Made by a program: the position numbers and the translations under genes. Positions 22,568-31,800 of a stretch of 64,000 nucleotides of DNA are shown in pieces. The DNA comes from Variovorax sp. DXTD-1 (GTDB lineage: Bacteria > Pseudomonadota > Gammaproteobacteria > Burkholderiales > Burkholderiaceae_C): the NCBI RefSeq assembly GCF_003984625.1, contig NZ_RWKH01000024.1, positions 1 to 64,000 of the forward strand, given 5' to 3'. Every line of letters starts with the position of its first letter. Positions within the stretch are counted from its first letter, which is position 1. A model generated the notes under the pieces. It saw only the letters and a list, made by a program, of their open reading frames with translations. It did not search any database and was not told where the DNA came from.

Positions 22568-23314
22568 TCAGTATGTTTCGCGGCGCAATTGCTGCACGTC
22601 TTCATGCAGCGACTGCGCCCAGGCGCGGCGCTCGCGGCCCAGCGAGGACTGCGGCTCGCCGAAGCGCACGATGGCCAGGAGGGGCGGTGCGCGCAGCGTG
22701 TTCCAGAGCGAGGTCAGCAGGTTGTCGTCGTCGATGTAGCGCGGCGCCTGGCTGGTTTCGCCGGTGGCCGCATCGGCAAAGCGCAGCGCGGCGGGCAGCA
22801 CCGGCGCGCCCGACGAGATGGCGGCCTGCAGCAGGTTGGCGTGAAAGGGCAGCAGCCCCCTGCCGTCGCTGGTGGTGCCTTCGGGGAACACGCCGATGCG
22901 GTCGCCGCCCTGCAGGGCCTCGGTCATGTGGTGCACCACCCGCAACGCATCGCGCCGCCGTTCACGCTCGATGTAGAGCGAACCGGCGCCCGTGGACAGT
23001 GTGCCGATCAGCGGCCAGTGCTTTACGCCCGCCTTGGAGACAAAGCGCACATGGCAGGCGGCATGAATGGCGGTGATGTCGAGCCAGGACAGATGGTTGC
23101 AGATGAGCAGCACCGGCCCCTTGGCGGGCGGCGTGCCCTGCACCTTGAGCATGACGCCCATGATCTCGAGCAGGCGCCGCGACCACTGCTGCACCCGCAG
23201 GTTGCGCTCCTCCTGCGACAGCCGCGGAAAGGTGAAGCGGATCGTCCACCAGCCGCCCAGCGCGTGCCCAACCGCATGCAGCAGGCGCCAGCAGGCCTTC
23301 AGCGAATGAACCAT
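22568..23314 (-). CDS. plsC: 1-acyl-sn-glycerol-3-phosphate acyltransferase
   Basis: A 248-aa lysophosphatidate acyltransferase that makes phosphatidic acid at the inner membrane. It shows the PlsC motifs: LICNHLSWLDITAIHA (NHxxxxD catalytic motif, about residue 75), GSLYIERERRRD, and VFPEGTTSDGRGLLPFHANL (EGT motif). A hydrophobic/aromatic N-terminal segment (LLHAVGHALGGWWTIRFTF) may anchor it. ATG 23314 is the first plausible start after the upstream pyrX gene, whose stop lies 25 bases away on the same strand. It is the last gene of the algH-ruvX-pyrR-pyrB-pyrX-plsC run. Confidence 0.9.
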   Translation of the reverse strand: MVHSLKACWRLLHAVGHALGGWWTIRFTFPRLSQEERNLRVQQWSRRLLEIMGVMLKVQGTPPAKGPVLLICNHLSWLDITAIHAACHVRFVSKAGVKHWPLIGTLSTGAGSLYIERERRRDALRVVHHMTEALQGGDRIGVFPEGTTSDGRGLLPFHANLLQAAISSGAPVLPAALRFADAATGETSQAPRYIDDDNLLTSLWNTLRAPPLLAIVRFGEPQSSLGRERRAWAQSLHEDVQQLRRETY

Positions 23315-23339
23315 CGAGACGTGCGCCCTCTTCTTCTCT

Positions 23340-24623
23340 TCAGCCGTGGACCACGCGGCCCGCAACCAGCGTGTGGCGGGCACGCCCCTGCAGCGGGTAG
23401 CCCGCGAAAGGCGTGTGCTTGCCCTGGCTCTTGAGCGCATCGGGCTGCACCTGCCATTCGAGGGCCGGATCGAACACGCACAGGTCGGCCACGCCGCCCT
23501 CGGCCAGGCGGCCGATGCCGGTGCCCGCATCGGCGGCGGCCAGCAGCCGCGCGGGCGCGGAGGTAACCACCTCCAGCGCGCGCGCAATGCCGGCCCCGCT
23601 GCGCTCGCCCCATTGAAGCGCCAGCGGCAGCAGCAGCTCGAGCCCGGTTGCGCCCGGTTCGGCTTCGGCAAAAGGCAGCGTCTTGGCGTCGGCCTCGACC
23701 GGCGTGTGGTCGGACACCAGCGCGTCGATGGTGCCGTCGGCCAGCGCGGCCGAGAGCGCATCGCGGTCGCCCTGCTGGCGCAGCGGCGGGTTCAGGCGCG
23801 CGCGGCTGTCGAAGAAGCCGATGTCGGTGTCGGCCAGGTGCAGCGAATTGATGCTCACGTCGCAGGTGAGCGGCAGGCCTTGCGCCTTGGCTTCGCGCAC
23901 CAGCGCCGCGCCGCGGGCGCTGGAGATGCGGCACAGGTGCACGCGCGCGCCCGTGCTCTTCATGAGCTCGATGATGGTGAAGATGGAAATGGTCTCGGCC
24001 GACACCGGCACCCCGGAAAGACCGAGCCGCGTGGCGAGCGGGCCGCTGGCCGCCACGCCCTTGCCCAGGTCGCGGTCCTGCGGCCGCAGCCACACGGTGT
24101 AGCCGAAGGTGCTTGCATAGAGCAGCGCACGCTGCAGCACCTGCGTGTCCGCAAGGGGCACGTCGGCCTGGCTGAAGCCGATGCAGCCGGCCTCGGTGAG
24201 CTCGGCCATCTCGGTGAGCACGCCGCCGGCCAGGCTGCGCGTGAGCGCACCCAGCGGAAACAGGCGCGCGCCCTGCAGCTTCTCGGCGCGGAACTTGAGC
24301 ATTTCGACCAGGCCGGGTTCGTCGAGCACCGGATCGGTGTCAGGCGGGCACACGAGGCTGGTGACGCCGCCCGCAATGGCGGCGGCCATTTCGCTTTCGA
24401 GCATGCCCTCGTGCTCGTAGCCGGGCTCGCGCAGGCGCGCGGCCAGGTCGACGAGGCCGGGCGCGACGACGCAGCCCGCGGCATCGATGGTGCGTTCGGC
24501 CTTGAAGCTGGCCGGCACGCTGCCGATGCTGGCGATCTTGCCGTCGGCAATGGCGATGTCGGCTTTCTTGTCGGTGCCCGATGCGGGATCGACCACGCGG
24601 CCGTTGGTGATGAGAGTGTTCAT
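23340..24623 (-). CDS. pyrX: pseudo-dihydroorotase (non-catalytic PyrC', ATCase partner)
   Basis: The 427-aa protein has the full dihydroorotase/allantoinase fold: NGRVVDPASGTDKKADIAIADGKI and APGLVDL at the N-terminus, SINSLHLAD, and ALVSDHTPVEADAKTLPFAEAEPGATGLELLLPLAL. The metal-binding HxH that normally follows PGLVDL is replaced (DLAARLREPG, both His changed to Ala), so it should not bind the binuclear zinc centre. Such pyrX/pyrC' genes next to pyrB encode inactive subunits needed for assembly of the large class A ATCase, as known from Pseudomonas. ATG 24623 overlaps the pyrB stop by 4 bases, supporting stoichiometric expression. Confidence 0.9.
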   Translation of the reverse strand: MNTLITNGRVVDPASGTDKKADIAIADGKIASIGSVPASFKAERTIDAAGCVVAPGLVDLAARLREPGYEHEGMLESEMAAAIAGGVTSLVCPPDTDPVLDEPGLVEMLKFRAEKLQGARLFPLGALTRSLAGGVLTEMAELTEAGCIGFSQADVPLADTQVLQRALLYASTFGYTVWLRPQDRDLGKGVAASGPLATRLGLSGVPVSAETISIFTIIELMKSTGARVHLCRISSARGAALVREAKAQGLPLTCDVSINSLHLADTDIGFFDSRARLNPPLRQQGDRDALSAALADGTIDALVSDHTPVEADAKTLPFAEAEPGATGLELLLPLALQWGERSGAGIARALEVVTSAPARLLAAADAGTGIGRLAEGGVADLCVFDPALEWQVQPDALKSQGKHTPFAGYPLQGRARHTLVAGRVVHG

Positions 24624-25582
24624 GCTTCGTTCCCTGCCACGATGCTCATCACGGCCATGCGGACCGCAATGCCGAAGGTGACTTGCGGGAGGATCACACT
24701 CTGTCTGCCGTCGACCACGGCCGAATCGATTTCCACGCCGCGGTTGATGGGGCCCGGGTGCATCACGATGGCGTCCGGCTTGGCCAGCTGCAGCTTCTCG
24801 GGCGTGAGGCCGTAGGTCTTGAAGAACTCCTGCGATGAGGGCAGCAGCGCGCCGCTCATGCGTTCGTTCTGCAGGCGCAGCATGATGATGACGTCGCAGT
24901 CCTTGATGCCCTCTTCGAGCGTGTGGCACACGCGCACGCCCATGCCCGCCATGTCGCCCGGCACGAGCGTCTTGGGGCCAACCACGCGCACTTCGGCGCA
25001 GCCCAGCGTGGTCAGCGCATGGATGTCGGAGCGCGCCACGCGCGAATGCAGCACGTCGCCGACGATGGCGACCGTGAGGTTCGCAAAGTCCTTCTTGTAA
25101 TGGCGGATCGTGTACATGTCGAGCAGCCCCTGCGTGGGGTGCGCGTGGCGCCCGTCGCCGGCGTTGACCACGTGCACATGCGGTGCCACGTGCTGCGCAA
25201 TGAGGTACGGCGCGCCCGACTCGCTGTGGCGCACCACGAACAGGTCCGCGGCCATTGCGCTCAGGTTGGCAATGGTGTCGAGCAGCGACTCGCCCTTGGT
25301 GGCCGAGGAGCGCGCGATGTCGAGGTTGATGACGTCGGCCGACAGGCGCTTGGCCGCGATCTCGAAGGTGGTGCGGGTGCGCGTCGAGTTCTCGAAGAAC
25401 AGGTTGAACACGCTCTTGCCGCGCAGGAGCGGCACCTTCTTCACCTCGCGGTCGCTCACGCTCGTGAAGTTGGCAGCGGTGTCCAGGATGTGCGTGACGA
25501 TGTCTTTGGGCAGGCCCTCGATCGACAGCAGGTGAATCAGTTCGCCGTTCTTGTTGAGTTGCGGATTTCGCTTGTAGAGCAT
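24620..25582 (-). CDS. pyrB: aspartate carbamoyltransferase catalytic subunit
   Basis: Catalyses the first committed step of pyrimidine synthesis, carbamoyl phosphate plus aspartate to carbamoylaspartate. The 320-aa protein has the carbamoyl-phosphate motif FFENSTRTRTTFE (about residue 55), VVRHSESGAPYLIA, NAGDGRHAHPTQGLLDMYTI, and the aspartate-binding RLQNERM and MHPGPINRGVEID. ATG 25582 overlaps the pyrR stop by one base (TGATG) and its stop overlaps pyrX, so all three are translationally coupled. No pyrI regulatory-subunit gene is nearby, consistent with a PyrB/PyrX type ATCase. Confidence 0.97.
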   Translation of the reverse strand: MLYKRNPQLNKNGELIHLLSIEGLPKDIVTHILDTAANFTSVSDREVKKVPLLRGKSVFNLFFENSTRTRTTFEIAAKRLSADVINLDIARSSATKGESLLDTIANLSAMAADLFVVRHSESGAPYLIAQHVAPHVHVVNAGDGRHAHPTQGLLDMYTIRHYKKDFANLTVAIVGDVLHSRVARSDIHALTTLGCAEVRVVGPKTLVPGDMAGMGVRVCHTLEEGIKDCDVIIMLRLQNERMSGALLPSSQEFFKTYGLTPEKLQLAKPDAIVMHPGPINRGVEIDSAVVDGRQSVILPQVTFGIAVRMAVMSIVAGNEA

Positions 25583-26082
25583 CAGCGGTTCTCCTCCACC
25601 TTGAGGCTGAACGCCCCGTCGTCTGCGCGGGCCAATGCGAGCAGCTGCGTATCGGGCAGCGTGAGTTTCGCGGCGGCAAAATCGGCCGCCACCGGCAGCT
25701 CGCGTCCACCGCGATCAACCAGCACCGCAAGCCGCACGCAGGCCGGGCGGCCGAAGTCGAACAGCTCGTTGAGCACCGCGCGAATCGTGCGGCCGGTGTA
25801 GAGCACGTCGTCCAGCAGCAGCACGTCGGCGCCGTTCACGTCGAAGGGAAGCGCGGTCTGCGCGCTGGCCGAAAGGCCGCGGCGCGCGAAGTCGTCGCGG
25901 TGCATGGCTGACGAAATGACGCCGGGCGCACCGGCAAGGCCCAGGTCTTTTTGCAGCCGCTCGACCAGCCAGGCGCCGCCGGAGGTAATGCCCACCAGTT
26001 TCGTTTCTGTGCGCATCAGCGTTTTCACGCCGGCCAGCAGATCCAGATATAGCAATTCGGCGTCAGGAACGACAGGGCTCAC
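25582..26082 (-). CDS. pyrR: PyrR-family pyrimidine regulator/uracil phosphoribosyltransferase
   Basis: A 166-aa PRTase-fold protein with the signature DVLLLDDVLYTGRTIRAVLNEL (PRPP loop, about residue 97) and LAVLVDRGGRELPV. In Gram-positives PyrR binds pyr mRNA; proteobacterial versions next to pyrB are annotated as PyrR with regulatory or UPRTase activity. I take the GTG at 26082, which has GGAG 8 bases upstream and yields VSPVVPDAELLYLDLL; a longer frame begins inside the upstream repeat. No pyr attenuator was recognised in the spacer. Confidence 0.88.
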   Translation of the reverse strand: MSPVVPDAELLYLDLLAGVKTLMRTETKLVGITSGGAWLVERLQKDLGLAGAPGVISSAMHRDDFARRGLSASAQTALPFDVNGADVLLLDDVLYTGRTIRAVLNELFDFGRPACVRLAVLVDRGGRELPVAADFAAAKLTLPDTQLLALARADDGAFSLKVEENR

Positions 26083-26124
26083 GATGATGGCTCCAGGACA
26101 AGGCAAGGGGAAAGGCAAATGCGG

Positions 26125-26219
26125 GGAACACCGTGGAACCGGCTTTGCCGGGCCACCGGTGTTGCCCCCGGTGAGGGGGAGGGAGAAGCGACACGAAGTG
26201 CGCGAAGCCTGGGGGAGAG
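26125..26219 (+). repeat. dispersed intergenic repeat, copy 1
   Basis: About 95 bases between pyrR and ruvX match, in inverted orientation, the stretch at 52064-52158. Shared blocks include GGAACCGGCTTTGCCGGGCC, GTGTTGCCCCCGGT and GAAGCGACACGAAGTGCGCG. The internal palindromes (CCGGCTTTGCCGG; CGACACGAAGTGCG) suggest a REP-like element. Confidence 0.75.
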
Positions 26220-26221
26220 CT

Positions 26222-26674
26222 TCATTGTTGGAGACTCCTCAAAAATTGTTCCAGGATGATGCAGGCCGATGCAGCATCGGCATCGCGCGCGCCGGAAGCC
26301 AGCGCCTCTGTGGTGCTGTATCGCTCGTCGACCTCGAACACCTGGAGGTTGAAACGGCCGCGCAGCTGGCGCGCAAACTTCTGCGCGCGGCGGGTGTTCT
26401 CGTGGGGGGCGCCGTCGGGGTGATACGGCACACCGACCACCAGCGCGTCGGGCTGCCATTCCTTGATGCGCGCCTCGACCTGCGCAAAGCGCGCATCGCC
26501 CTCGGCCTTGATGGTGGCCTGCGGGGTGGCGGCGCCCAGCAGGCGGTTGCCGCTTGCGACGCCGGTTCGCTTCAGGCCGAAGTCGAAGGCCAGGAAGCTC
26601 TGGAAATGGGGGGGAACGGCAACGGAAACAGGAGAAGCGGAGGGAACGGGAGCGTCTGGCATGGCAGCGGCCAT
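26222..26674 (-). CDS. ruvX: Holliday-junction resolvase-like protein RuvX (YqgF)
   Basis: A 150-aa YqgF-family nuclease of the RNase H fold, implicated in rRNA 16S 5'-end maturation or Holliday-junction resolution. It shows FLAFDFGLKRTGVASGN (catalytic Asp), ALVVGVPYHPDG, FARQLRGRFNLQVFEVDERYSTTEA (Glu) and ARDADAASACIILEQFL (Asp). The first ~25 residues are a low-complexity Pro/Ala/Val extension. The start ATG 26674 overlaps the algH stop (TGATG); a GTG one codon earlier is equally possible. The algH-ruvX pairing is typical of beta- and gammaproteobacteria. Confidence 0.92.
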   Translation of the reverse strand: MAAAMPDAPVPSASPVSVAVPPHFQSFLAFDFGLKRTGVASGNRLLGAATPQATIKAEGDARFAQVEARIKEWQPDALVVGVPYHPDGAPHENTRRAQKFARQLRGRFNLQVFEVDERYSTTEALASGARDADAASACIILEQFLRSLQQ

Positions 26675-27273
26675 CACGCGTGTCCCGCTTCCGGCGACAG
26701 TTTCCAGGCCTCCAGGCCCAGCAGCATCAGCGCCTTGTCGTAGCGCTGCTCGATGGGCGTGTCGAAGATCACGGCCGGATCGGCGCTCACGGTGAGCCAG
26801 CTGTTTTCAGCCAGTTCCGATTCGAGCTGGCCCTCGCCCCAGGCCGAGTAGCCGAGCGAAACCAGCACCTTGCGCGGCCCGGCGCCGGTGGCCAGGGCCT
26901 CCAGCACGTCCTTGGAGGTGGTCATTTCAAGGCCGCCGGGAATGGTCATGGTCGAGGCGTAGACCGACTCCTCGGGCTTTTCGGCATGGGAGAACACCGG
27001 CTCGTGCAGCACGAAGCCTCGCTCGGTTTGCACCGGGCCACCCTGGAAAACCGGGGCGTCGCCGAGTTCGGGGCGCGCCAGGTGGAGCTCGATCTTCTCG
27101 AACAGCACCTTGAGGTTGATGTCGCTGGGCTTGTTGATCACAAGCCCTAGCGCACCGCGTTCGCTGTGCTCGCAGAGGTAGACGACGCTGCGGTTGAAAG
27201 TTTTATCTTCCATCCCCGGCATCGCGATCAGAAAGTGATGCGTGAGGTTCATCGGGGCAGAATCGGAAGCCAT
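26674..27273 (-). CDS. algH: YqgE/AlgH family protein
   Basis: A 199-aa UPF0301/AlgH protein. Family motifs: LTHHFLIAMPGMEDKTFNRSVVYLCEHSERGALGLVINKP, VFQGGPVQTERGFVLH, and LVSLGYSAWGEGQLESELAENSWL. Its molecular function is still unclear, although it is conserved next to ruvX. The longest frame begins at 27273, where ATG forms a CATATG overlap with the divergent photolyase start. A second ATG at 27252 would align better with most relatives but has no ribosome-binding site. Confidence 0.92.
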   Translation of the reverse strand: MASDSAPMNLTHHFLIAMPGMEDKTFNRSVVYLCEHSERGALGLVINKPSDINLKVLFEKIELHLARPELGDAPVFQGGPVQTERGFVLHEPVFSHAEKPEESVYASTMTIPGGLEMTTSKDVLEALATGAGPRKVLVSLGYSAWGEGQLESELAENSWLTVSADPAVIFDTPIEQRYDKALMLLGLEAWKLSPEAGHA

Positions 27274-28773
27274 ATGCCGCCGATTTTACTGGCCGTCGAC
27301 AAGACCTATCCCAAAGGGCTCATGTGGTTTCGCCGCGACCTGCGCGTCGACGACAACGCGGCGCTCTACCACGCCCTGCGGGCTTGCCGCCAGGTGGTGT
27401 GCGTTTTCGTGTTCGACCGGGCCATTCTGGACCCCCTGCCCCGCGCCGACCGCCGGGTGGAATTCATCCGCGAGTCGCTCGTGGAGCTCGATGCCGAGCT
27501 GCAGGACCTGAGTGGCGGGCTGATCGTGCGCCACGCCGCCGCGGTCGACGAAATTCCGGCGCTGGCGCACGCACTGGACGTGCAGGCTGTGTTCGCCAAC
27601 CGCGACGACGAGCCCGACGCGCTCGCGCGGGATGCCCAGGTGCTCGGCGCGCTGGCCAATGCGGGCGTGGCTTTTCACACCTACAAGGATTCGACCGTTT
27701 TCGACCGCGACGAGGTGATGACCAAGACCGGCCAGCCCTACACGGTGTTCACGCCCTACAAGCGGGCCTGGCTGGCCAAGGTGGACTCGTTCTTTCTCAA
27801 GTCGTACCCGGTTCGGGCCTATGCCGACGCGCTGGCCGCCCCGCCCGAGGCCTGGCGCGCGCCGGTGCCCTCGCTCGAGGAAATCGGCTTTCAGCAAACC
27901 AACCTTTCCGAGCTCGAGATTCCCACGGGCACCCAAGGGGCGGCGGCGCTGTTCGAAGACTTTTTCCAGCGCATCGACCGCTACGATGCGGCGCGCAATT
28001 TTCCGGCCGTGCGGGGGCCGAGCTACCTGGGCGTGCACCTGCGCTTCGGCACGGTGTCGATCCGGCAGGTGGCGGGGGTGGCGCACCAGCTTTCGCTGCA
28101 GGGCGATACGGGCGCGGCGACCTGGCTCAGCGAGCTGATCTGGCGGGAGTTCTACTTCCAGATCCTGGCGCACTTCCCGCACGTGCATTCGGGCGGCGAA
28201 TCGAAGAGCTTTCGCCCCGAGTACGACAAGATCCAGTGGCACCACGGCAAGCACGCCGACCAGCTGTTCGAGGCCTGGTGCCAGGGCCGCACCGGCTACC
28301 CGCTGGTGGACGCGGCCATGCTGCAGATCAACCAGAGCGGCTACATGCACAACCGCCTGCGCATGGTGACGGCAAGCTTTCTCTGCAAGGACCTGGGGCT
28401 GGACTGGCGGCGCGGCGAGCGCTACTTTGCGCTGCACCTGAACGACTTCGAGTTGGCTTCGAACAACGGCGGCTGGCAGTGGGCAAGCTCCAGCGGCTGC
28501 GATGCGCAGCCCTACTTCCGCATCTTCAACCCCGTCACGCAGAGCGAGCGCTTCGATCCCGAGGGCAAGTTCATCCGCCGCTACCTGCCGCAACTGGCGG
28601 GGCTGTCGAATGCCGCGATCCACTCGCCCTGGACGGCCTCGCCTGTGGAGCTGGAAGCGGCGGGCATCAAGCTCGGCGAGACCTATCCCAGGCCGGTGGT
28701 GGACCACGCCGAGGCGCGCGAGAAAACGCTGCAGCGCTACGGCGCGGCGCGGGCGAAGGCGCTGCAAAAGTAA
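27274..28773 (+). CDS. phr: deoxyribodipyrimidine photolyase
   Basis: A class I CPD photolyase of 499 aa that repairs cyclobutane pyrimidine dimers with blue light. The N-terminal antenna-binding Rossmann domain starts LMWFRRDLRVDDNAALYHAL. The C-terminal FAD domain carries LRFGTVSIRQV, TWLSELIWREFYFQIL, GRTGYPLVDAAMLQINQSGYMHNRLRMVTASFL, and NNGGWQWASSSGCDAQPYFRIFNP. The Trp and Asn/Asp residues of the FAD pocket are intact. The chosen ATG abuts the algH start; GGAAG lies about 5 bases upstream. A start at 27322 is an alternative. The stop codon is part of a perfect hairpin. Confidence 0.95.
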   Translation: MPPILLAVDKTYPKGLMWFRRDLRVDDNAALYHALRACRQVVCVFVFDRAILDPLPRADRRVEFIRESLVELDAELQDLSGGLIVRHAAAVDEIPALAHALDVQAVFANRDDEPDALARDAQVLGALANAGVAFHTYKDSTVFDRDEVMTKTGQPYTVFTPYKRAWLAKVDSFFLKSYPVRAYADALAAPPEAWRAPVPSLEEIGFQQTNLSELEIPTGTQGAAALFEDFFQRIDRYDAARNFPAVRGPSYLGVHLRFGTVSIRQVAGVAHQLSLQGDTGAATWLSELIWREFYFQILAHFPHVHSGGESKSFRPEYDKIQWHHGKHADQLFEAWCQGRTGYPLVDAAMLQINQSGYMHNRLRMVTASFLCKDLGLDWRRGERYFALHLNDFELASNNGGWQWASSSGCDAQPYFRIFNPVTQSERFDPEGKFIRRYLPQLAGLSNAAIHSPWTASPVELEAAGIKLGETYPRPVVDHAEAREKTLQRYGAARAKALQK

Positions 28774-28795
28774 AGGGGCCCGGCGGGCCCCTTTA
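28771..28795. terminator. perfect hairpin between convergent phr and chpA
   Basis: TAAAGGGGCCC-GGC-GGGCCCCTTTA is an 11-bp perfect stem that includes the phr stop codon. With no long U-run on either strand it would be a weak but symmetrical terminator for the convergent genes. Confidence 0.45.
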
Positions 28796-28816
28796 CCGGT
28801 CGAGCTCCGGAGAGCT

Positions 28817-31800
28817 TCAAGCCGCTGCGGCCAATGCCGGCTCGCTCGTGTACGCACGCACCAGGCGCAGCAGCTCGTCTTCCGAGTAGGGCTTGCCCAG
28901 GTAGTGGTTCACGCCCAGCGTGCGCGCGTAGTCGCGGTGCTTCTCGGCGATGCGTGAGGTGATCATGATGATCGGCAGGCCGGCCATCGACTCGTCCGCG
29001 CGGATGTTGCGGGCCAGGTCGAAGCCGTCCATGCGCGGCATCTCGATGTCGGACAGCACCACCGCCGGCCGCTCCTGCTGCAGCCGCTCGAGCGCCTGCA
29101 GGCCGTCGGCCGCGAGCGACACGCGATAGCCTTCGCGCTGCAGCAGGCGCTGCGTCACGCGGCGCACGGTAATCGAGTCGTCGACCACCAGCACCAGCGG
29201 AACCTGCGGCACCGGCGGAGCCAGCATCGGCAACGGCTCCTGCGGGGCGCCTTGGTCGGCTTCGGCCGATCCGGCCTGCGCGGACACGGCCAGCGCGGCG
29301 GCCTGACGCATGCGCGCCTGTTCGCCGTGGACCGCGGCCAGCGCCACCGGGTTGTAGATCAGCGCCACCGCGCCGGAAGCCAGCACCGAGATGCCGGCCA
29401 GACCCGGCAGGCGCGCGAGTTGCGGCCCGAGGTTCTTGACCACGACTTCCTGGTTGCCCAGCACTTCGTCCACGTGCAGGCCCACGCGCTGTGCCGCGCT
29501 TCGCACGATCACGACGGTGTTGTTCTTGCTGGTGGGATGCTCGCTGCGCGCCGAGGCCTGCAGCAGCGCGCCGGCCCAGTAGAACGGCACCTGTTCGCTG
29601 CCGAACGGATGGCTGTTGTGCAGGTAGGCGGCTTCGAGCTCGGTGCTGCTCACGCGCTGCACCAGCTCTACCAGGTTGGACGGCACCCCGATCGACACCT
29701 CGCCGGCGCGCAGCATCACCACGTGCGTCACCGCGGTGGTGAGCGGCAGCACCAGCTTGAAGGTGGTGCCCCGTCCGGCCGTGCTGTGCGTTTCGATACG
29801 GCCGCCGAGCGCCGCGATCTGCGCGCGCACCACGTCCATGCCGATGCCGCGGCCCGCCAGTTCGGACACCTGCCCCGCCGTGGAGAAGCCGGGCTTGAAG
29901 ATCAGCTCGGTGGCTTCTTCGGGCGAGAGTTCCTGGCCCGGCTCGAGCAGGCCCAGCGTGCGGGCACGCTCGGCAATGCGCTTGTGGTCCAGGCCGGCGC
30001 CGTCGTCGCGGAAGCTCACCGAGACGTCGTTGCCTTCGTGGTGCAGGTCGATCACGATCAGGCCGTGGGCGTCCTTGCCGGCCTTTTCGCGGGCGGCCGG
30101 GTCTTCGATGCCGTGCGCCACGCAATTGCGCAGCAGGTGCTCGAAGGCGGGCGTCATGCGGTCGAGCACGCCGCGGTCCATCTCGATGGAGCCGCCGACG
30201 ATGTCCAGGCGCACCTGCTTGCCGGTGTCTTTCGACGCCTGGCGCACCACGCGGTAGAGGCGGTCGGAAATGCCTTCGAACTCCACCATGCGCGTGCGCA
30301 GCAGGCCTCGCTGCAGTTCGCGCGTCTGGCGTGCCTGCACGCTCAGGTCGTCTTCCGTGGCCTGCACCGTCTTTTGCAGCGTGCGCTGCACGGTGGCCAC
30401 GTCGTTCACCGACTCGGCCATCATGCGCGTGAGTTCCTGCACGCGGGTGAAGCGGTCGAACTCGAGCGGGTCGAAGCTCTGCTGCGAATCCTTGGCTTGC
30501 GCCAGGCGGGACTGCATCTGGCTTTCGGCCTGCACTTCGATGTCGCGCAGCTGCTGGCGCAGGCGGTCCAGGTTGCCCGTCAGGTCGGAGAGCGAACCGC
30601 GTAGCTGGCCCAGTTCGGCCTCGAGGCGCGAACGCGTGATGATGACCTCGCCGGTCTGCGCCACCAGGCGGTCGAGCAGCTGGGTGCGGATGCGAACGGC
30701 CTGGGTAGACGCGGTGCGCAAAGGAGCGAGCAGCGCCGGAGCCGGACGTGGCAGGAGCGACGGCACGGCGGCCGTTTCCACGGCATCGGTGTTCTGGTCG
30801 CCGCCAGCGGCAATCTCGTCGTTGGCAGGCACGCCGGCTTCGGCGGCAACCTGCACCAGCTGAACGCCCGGCTGGGCAGCGGTTGCCGCCACCACGAGCT
30901 GGGCCACTTCGGCCTGGGTGGCATCGTCCGCCGCGCGCAACGCGTCGAAGGTCGACTGCAGCGAATCGAGTCGCGTGAGCAGTTTTTCGATCTCGGCCCG
31001 ATCGGCACCGCCCTGGGTACCCAGGATTTCGATCTCCGACTCCATGCGGTGCGCCCGCTCGCCAAGGCGCATGGCGCCGGCCAGCCGGGCACTGCCCTTG
31101 AGCGTGTGCAGCGTGCGCAGCACCGAGGCGCGGGGCGCGTTGTCGTCAGGGTGGTGCGCCCACTGGCGCAGCGCCTGGCCGAGCTGCGGCAGCAGTTCCG
31201 CGGCTTCTTCCTCGAAGATCGGGAACAGGTCGATGTCGACCGCATCGGCCACGTCGATCGCGTCTTCGGAGTCATCCAGCGCCACGTCGGCAACGCTGTC
31301 GGTGGCCACCATGTGCTGCAGCGGCCGCACGTCGGCACGGGCGGCAGCCTCGGCCGGCATCGGTGCGGCGGCAATGTCGCGCAGCGCCTGCAGCGTTCCT
31401 TCGGAGGGCTCGCGCAGGAAGCCCACGGCAAACTGGTGCAGCAGCCGGCGCAGCTCGTCGGCCGCGGCAACCAGTACCACGCCCTGCTCGCGCGTACCGC
31501 TGCCCTGCATTTGCAGATGCTGCAGCGCGGCTTCGAGCAGGCGGGCCATGCCCGACAGGCTGTGGAAACCGACCGTTGCCGAACTGCCGGCCAGCGAATG
31601 CGCCAGCGCGACGGTCGAATCGGACAAGCGTTCGTGCGATTCGAGCGCCCACTCGCCAACTTCGGTGGCCAGTTGCCTGGACCATTCGTCAGCTTCGTTG
31701 AGGTAGACGTTGTAGAGCGCAATGCCGATGCGCAGCGGTCCGATGACCTTGACCTGGTCGTCGGCGCCGGAGGACGCAGCGGCTTCGGCGGGTTCCTGCA

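Noticed and set aside
24624..25730. N-terminal extension of the pyrX frame across pyrB
   Set aside because: Arginine/alanine-rich shadow of pyrB; the dihydroorotase fold begins exactly at 24623.
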